The notes below the pieces were generated by a model. It was not told the origin of the DNA and ran no database searches. It worked only from the letters and a program-made list of their open reading frames with translations. DNA of 64,000 nt from Blastocladiella emersonii ATCC 22665 (Eukaryota > Blastocladiomycota > Blastocladiomycetes > Blastocladiales > Blastocladiaceae): positions 1,426,001-1,490,000 of the forward strand of contig JANHCV010000003.1 of assembly GCA_025594325.1 (NCBI GenBank), in the 5' to 3' direction. This document shows, piece by piece, positions 59,208 through 64,000 of this stretch. Numbering within the stretch: the first letter of the stretch is position 1; each line of letters begins with the position of its first letter. Both the position numbers and the translations under genes were made by a program.

Positions 59208-61373
59208 GATTGGTGATGATGGTCGTCTAGTGAAGTCGGATCTCCTGTCTACGGTGGCAGGTCTAGGCAGCTCGGCGAGGGACACGTTGCAATTCAGACT
59301 CCGATCTCATGCCGCGGGAGCTCGCCCTATATACTCGGTTGCTGCGAGCGAGGCCCCACGGACTTCCTGCATGATGAAACGAGCGACGCGACGCTTACGA
59401 GGGCTCGCGGACGAACATTTGTTTCGATTGGTCGCAGGCTGGAACGCGACCGCGGGGCTGCAACGTGAAAGCAGGCTTCCGCTCTGGCGACCTCGTAGCT
59501 CGTTCGCTCAATGAAACGCGTTGCACTTGCACCGTTTTCGTTACGGACGAAGCGTCGTGTTCTATTTATTCGAGACAGATGGTGCCCAGCCGCGACGGGC
59601 CACGACTCGAGCGAGCTGTTATGTTTCCACCTCGCCGCGAACGTACTTGCCGCGGGACCCTACCACGACATTTTCAGTTGGAATCACTGTCCCGTACATT
59701 AGAAACATCTTCATGCTCTCGCGGTTCAAGAGGTCGGGCGGCTAGTCAGCGATGTACTTTACAGGCGACGTGATGGGAAGCCTGATCGTTTTGTCCTCGC
59801 TGGGCAACCACACGCCTCGCTCTTCTTGGAGCTTGCGCGCTCTGCTTTGAATTTTTATGGACGTCAATCAAGCTGGAAGTCGACACAAGTGGGCGATGGA
59901 CTGAAGGAAGTTGAGGCGGACGCGGAGAATCATTCAGATGGTCGCACCACTTGAAGAGGCGCAGGTTCGTGCTGTCGCGGACCTGCGTGTATCCTCGCCC
60001 GTTCGTTTCACATACTTGGAGTAAGCAAGGAAGTGCGAGTGCGAGCGGAACCGAAGAGGGCAGGGCTCCGAGCGATCGGGACCTTGCTCCACATCATCGA
60101 CCAGCAACTCGCTTGACATGGACGGTCAAGGCTCAGATTCACATGCACGAGGTCCTTCAATGTCCCTCTTATCGAGCTGACGTGGTTAACGTCGTCGTGA
60201 AGCGCGAGGCTCGACTGGAACCCGTGAGTTCCCTGCGAGGTGCGGTGTGGTAGAGGTGGCGCAGCGCGTCCTCCGTCCGCCGCCCGCGAGCGGGATTTTT
60301 CACACCCAGCCTCTCCGCGCGCGGCTGGAAGGTCGAGCAGATCCGGCGGGATCGAGCACGAGGAAGATGAGCGGAAAAAAACCAGCCGAGCTCAGATACG
60401 AGAGCGTAAAAGTCATTTGGCGACCAGTCATTATGCGAGGATCGTGCCGGGCAAACGGGAGCGATCCGCGACCCCCGCGATGGCGCAGTTGGGTGCAAGC
60501 GTCCTTGTTGAAGTGTGGCAAGGGCCCGGCCCGTCGGAGCAGATTCTCGCGATGCATGGATCGTTATGATGATCATGACGAAGGCGGCGGTGATGATGTA
60601 CTGTATGGCAGGCTCGGCAAAAGGTCTGGGTCGGGGATGGCGAGAACAAGGGCGTTGCGCGGGTGGGTCCGCAGCGGCAGCACACGCGCGTGGGCCACCT
60701 CACGCCGGCCGCGAGCGTGCCGCGTCCGCGTCGGCGGCGAGGAGACAGGGGTGGTGGTGCGCGCTGCGACCGCGTCGAGTTGAACGAGGAGAGAAAATTC
60801 GAGAGCAGCGAGGGTCAGCGACCGCGTGCCAGCCATCCGACTTGTCGGACCCTGCCGGTGGCGGCGGCGCGGGGGCCCTTGTTCTTGGTCGTGGTCGTGT
60901 CTGCTCCGCTGCCGCCGCCGCCCGCGCCGTGATCGTCCTCATCCTCCGCCCTTGTTCTCCTGCCGATCGCTTGCAACAACGGCGCCGCACTCGTCGCCCC
61001 CCGTCCCGTCAACGTGCTACCTCCTCCCGCCCTGCCTCTTGCCGCGCCGGCAACCTTGTTCTTCTTCCTCTCCCCCCGCACCGTCGAACGCGAGTCTCCT
61101 CCTCCATCCAGTCCATGCGCTGCATCCGCCGTTGCTCCTTCTCCTTCTCCTCCTCCCGCTGCAGCAGTATCGACCTCGCCTAGCACGGGCGACCGAGAAG
61201 AGAGAGAGAACGCACGAAGCCGCGAGAGCCGCGCCGTGGAGCCAAGCAACCGACCGCATCGCATCGCACGCGTGCTACGCTTCGCCATCGCCATCCGCCT
61301 CGCCCGCCCGATTCCAATCAGCAGCACCTGCGCCTGCGCCTGCAGCTGCGTGCACCATCGCCCACCGCCGACT
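59208..61373. other. Long intergenic region, no gene seen
   Basis: About 2.2 kb between two diverging genes. The right third (from about 60900) is a Pro/Ser/Arg-coding-like GC-rich leader of the U-box gene. Frames overlap on both strands without clear third-position bias. The middle (59400-60250) is less GC-rich and may be old degraded DNA. Confidence 0.45.
59328..59333 (-). promoter_or_regulatory. TATA box of the protease gene
   Basis: TATATA on the minus strand, about 120 nt upstream of ATG 59207. Confidence 0.5.
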
Positions 61374-64000
61374 ATGCCATCGACCAACCCCGCCGCACGT
61401 CCTGCATCGGCCACCGCGCCGCGTCGGGCGCCGCCCGCGCCTGTGCTCGATGGCGACGACGCGCTGCTCAAGCGATCGTCCTCGCCGTCGACCTCCTCCG
61501 AGTCGCCGCCGCCCGAGTTCCTGTGCGGGCTGACGCACGCCGTCATGCTCGACCCGGTCGTCACGCACCCGTGCGGCCACCTGTTCGACCGCTGGGCCAT
61601 CGAGCGCTGGCTCAACACGGCCGCCGACGACGCCGAGGCTGCCGCTGCTGCAGCTGCCGCCGCGACGGGGCAGGGCGAGACCGAGGCGGGGGCGCGTCAG
61701 CCGCGCCAGCACCGCCCGCGCAACCGCCGCGTGAGTCTGCTCGCCGCCGCGTCGCCCTCGTCGGCCGCGCAGCTAAGGCGCCGGTCGTCGGTTCCGCCGC
61801 CCTCCTCGCAGCAGCAGCAGCAGTTCCCGCCGGCCGGCCCGCCGCGCACCAACACGGTGAGCGCGTGGCTCGCGCGGCTTCCCGCCACGGCGTCGCGCCG
61901 CGCGTGCCCCGTGTGCAACGCGCCCGTCGACCGCGACGCCCTGTACCCGTGCTACCCGCTCAAGAACGCCATCGAGGCATGGATCCTGCGCCAGCACGAC
62001 GCCGTGTGGCGCGAGGAGGTACGCCCGTCCGCTCGCTCGTGTCTCATCGTCCGCGCGATGATCCCTGACACCCGTCCCGTATAGCGCGAACGACCGCGGC
62101 CGTCCGTATGGCGCAGGCTGCGCGCCGCCGTCGCCGCCATCCCGACCAAACTCATGCCGCGCACCGACAAGGGCGACGGCGGCGACCGCGACGCCAAGGA
62201 CGGCCGCCGGCACTCGGTCATCTCGATGCTCGCGTGTCCCGGCGGCCACGCCCGCACCCGCTCCACGTCGCCCGTCCGCCGCGGCGGGTCCTCGCGCGCC
62301 CGCCGTGCCTCGGTCCCGCCCGCCCCCGCCGCGCACCGCCACTACTCGGCCATCGCGTCGACCGAGATCCTCTCATCGAGCGGCGCCGAGACCGCCGCCG
62401 TCCTGTCCGCGTCGCCCGAGCGCGTCGACGCCCGCGTGCCCGTCGCGCAGCCGCGGCTCGCTCTCCCGCGTACCGCATCCGAGTCGGCCGTCGCTACCGC
62501 CGCCAAGGCCGCTGCGGCGTCCTCGTCGGCCTCGCTCTCGCGGCGCCGCGGCCACGGCTCGTCGTCGTCCAATGCCGACATGTACCGCATGCACTCGCGC
62601 ATACTCGCCGCGTCGTCGGGGGACTACTCGCGGGTCCCGTCGCGCGGGTCGCTGTCGGACCCGCCCGCCTGGCGCCAGAGCACCGTGCCCGCTGACTCGG
62701 TCGACTCGGCGCTGCACCGTCCTTCGCCGGTTCAGCAGCAGCAGCCGCGGTACGCCAGCGCAATGTCTTCGCGCCGGCCGATGGCGGGGGTCGCGCTCCG
62801 CGACGCCGCGGCCGAACGGCTCGGCGGATTCTCGTCGACCGAGTCGCTCGCGTACGGCAGCAGCGTGTCCGCGGGCGCGGCGCTCGCGGCCGAGGTCGAC
62901 TCGGGGTACCAGCCGAACCCGGGGAGCAACCAGGGTCACGCTGGCGCCAACACCGCCGGTTGCGGTCCGCGCGTGTCGCCCGTCTCGTCATCGTCGTCTG
63001 GGTACGCGTCCTCGTCATCCAACGCGGACGCGGCGGAGCAAGCCCCCGCACCCGCGTCGCCCGAACCGTGGGGCGCCCTGGTCCCCATCTTCCCCGCACT
63101 CCACCCGGAGATCCGCCTGGCGGGCGCCGAGGTCTCGGTCGGCCGCCACCCGGCGTGCACGGCGCAGCTCGCGCAGCCCGAGATCAGCACGCACCACCTG
63201 ACGCTGCGTCGCGAGCGCGCGCCCGGCTCCGCCCCCGCCAACGGCGATCCCTGGCGTGTCCTCGTCCACGACGTGAGCACCAACGGCGTCTTCATCAACG
63301 GCCGCGCCGTCGGCCGCGGGAACACGGTCGCGGTGCACGCCGGCGACGAGATCGCTCTCGCGCGCAAGCAGTTCCCGGCCGCCGGGATCGCGGCCGCGAC
63401 CACTGACGAGTTTCTCGCTGGGATCCGCGACTGGCCCGCCCTCCAGCGCGCGCACCCGGACAGCGCCCGCGCGCTCGCGCACCTCGCGGCGGGCGTGGCG
63501 CTCGCCGACTTGATCGCGGCGCGCGAGGAACGGCTCCTTGCGGTCGGCGTCACGGCGCCGCCCGTCCTCGACGCCCTCGCGGATGCCGTCGAGGCGTGGA
63601 AACACCGGTGCCGGTACCCCGTGTTCCGACTCGCCATCCTTGCCCCAGCGCAGCCGGTTCCCGCCCCCGCGCCCGTCCCGCAGCAGCAGCAGCAGCACAC
63701 GGCCGACTCGCTGACCTCCACGGTCCTCGCGCTGCTCGCCGAAGACCACCCGGCGGTCCCAACCGACACGCTAGCCATCATCGTGCGGTTCGAGCTGTAC
63801 GCGTACGCGGCGTCGGCTCCGCCGCAGTCCGGTGCCGCGGCCGCGGCGGCGTCGCCGCGCGCGCTCCCGCACCCCGCCGAGCTCTACATCCGGTGCTCGG
63901 CCGCGGTCCATGGGCTGCTGCGCCGCGTCGCGGGACACCAGCAGCAGGTGGCTGTGCCTGTCGCGACGGTGCCGCGCGGGATACCGCAGCAGCACTCCGC
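61374..64000 (+). CDS. U-box and FHA domain protein (3' end beyond window)
   Basis: Exon 1 (61374-62018) and exon 2 (62085-64000, 66-nt phase-0 intron) give about 853 residues before the window ends. Residues 48-81 (EFLCGLTHAVMLDPVVTHPC) are the first half of a U-box, the E2-binding fold of E3 ubiquitin ligases. The second half (CPVCNAPVDRDALYP, from about residue 180) comes after a low-complexity insert of about 95 residues. A Ser-rich linker follows. An FHA phosphothreonine-binding domain lies at about 545-625, with the hallmark GRHPACT...STHHL and STNGVFING. A helical region and Gln runs come after. It is a candidate ligase recruited to phosphorylated partners. Longer upstream frames exist, but ATG 61374 is the likely start. 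Confidence 0.8.

Noticed and set aside
60500-61370. Arg/Pro/Ser-rich frames on both strands before the U-box gene
   Set aside because: Composition-driven; the U-box start at 61374 explains the real signal.

Overview
This is a GC-rich eukaryotic nuclear window with short spliceosomal introns, mostly 57 to 84 nt and often starting GTACGY or GTGCGN. I infer a zoosporic early-diverging fungus, with Blastocladiomycota (Allomyces-like) as the best guess. The reasons are a SERCA-type calcium pump, coronin, a fungal Opy2-like surface protein, a TSNAXIP1-type coiled coil typical of flagellated cells, and strong G/C preference at third codon positions. The species was not verified.

Left part (1-38.4 kb) is an ordinary gene-dense region. 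In order: a partial coiled-coil gene (-), cohesin SMC1 (+), a Gln-rich repeat protein (-), a large TKL kinase with an MLKL-type four-helix N-terminus and a kelch-like C-terminus (-), and a 763-bp MITE with TA duplication. Then come a mucin-like membrane protein (-), PGAP1/Bst1 (-) divergent from a TUG/ASPSCR1 UBX protein (+), an Opy2-like GPI protein (-), a PPR-like gene with an in-frame stop (-), a SLC35C/GDP-fucose-type transporter (+), SERCA (-), a signal-anchor protein (+), coronin (-), a BRF2-like Pol III factor (-) and a PB1-domain protein (+).

Right part is different. From 38.4 to 46.5 kb there is no intact gene. About 40.3-46.3 kb holds three diverged, broken tandem copies of one multi-exon gene whose intron relics still align. 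A Gln-rich protein follows (47.0-48.2 kb). At 49.0-55.3 kb sits a convergent pair with less G/C-biased codons: a four-exon DUF6589-like gene and a RecQ-like helicase carrying an in-frame TAG. This is my main candidate for an undescribed mobile system. Next to it is a 936-bp element with 129-bp inverted repeats, abutting a decapitated paralogue of the PB1 gene. The window ends with a secreted trypsin-like protein (-) and the start of a U-box/FHA protein (+).

The housekeeping genes have no obvious joint pathway; several are divergent pairs sharing 0.2-0.5 kb promoters. Gene models were spliced by eye and checked for reading-frame closure. Homology calls are from memory of family patterns, not from searches.
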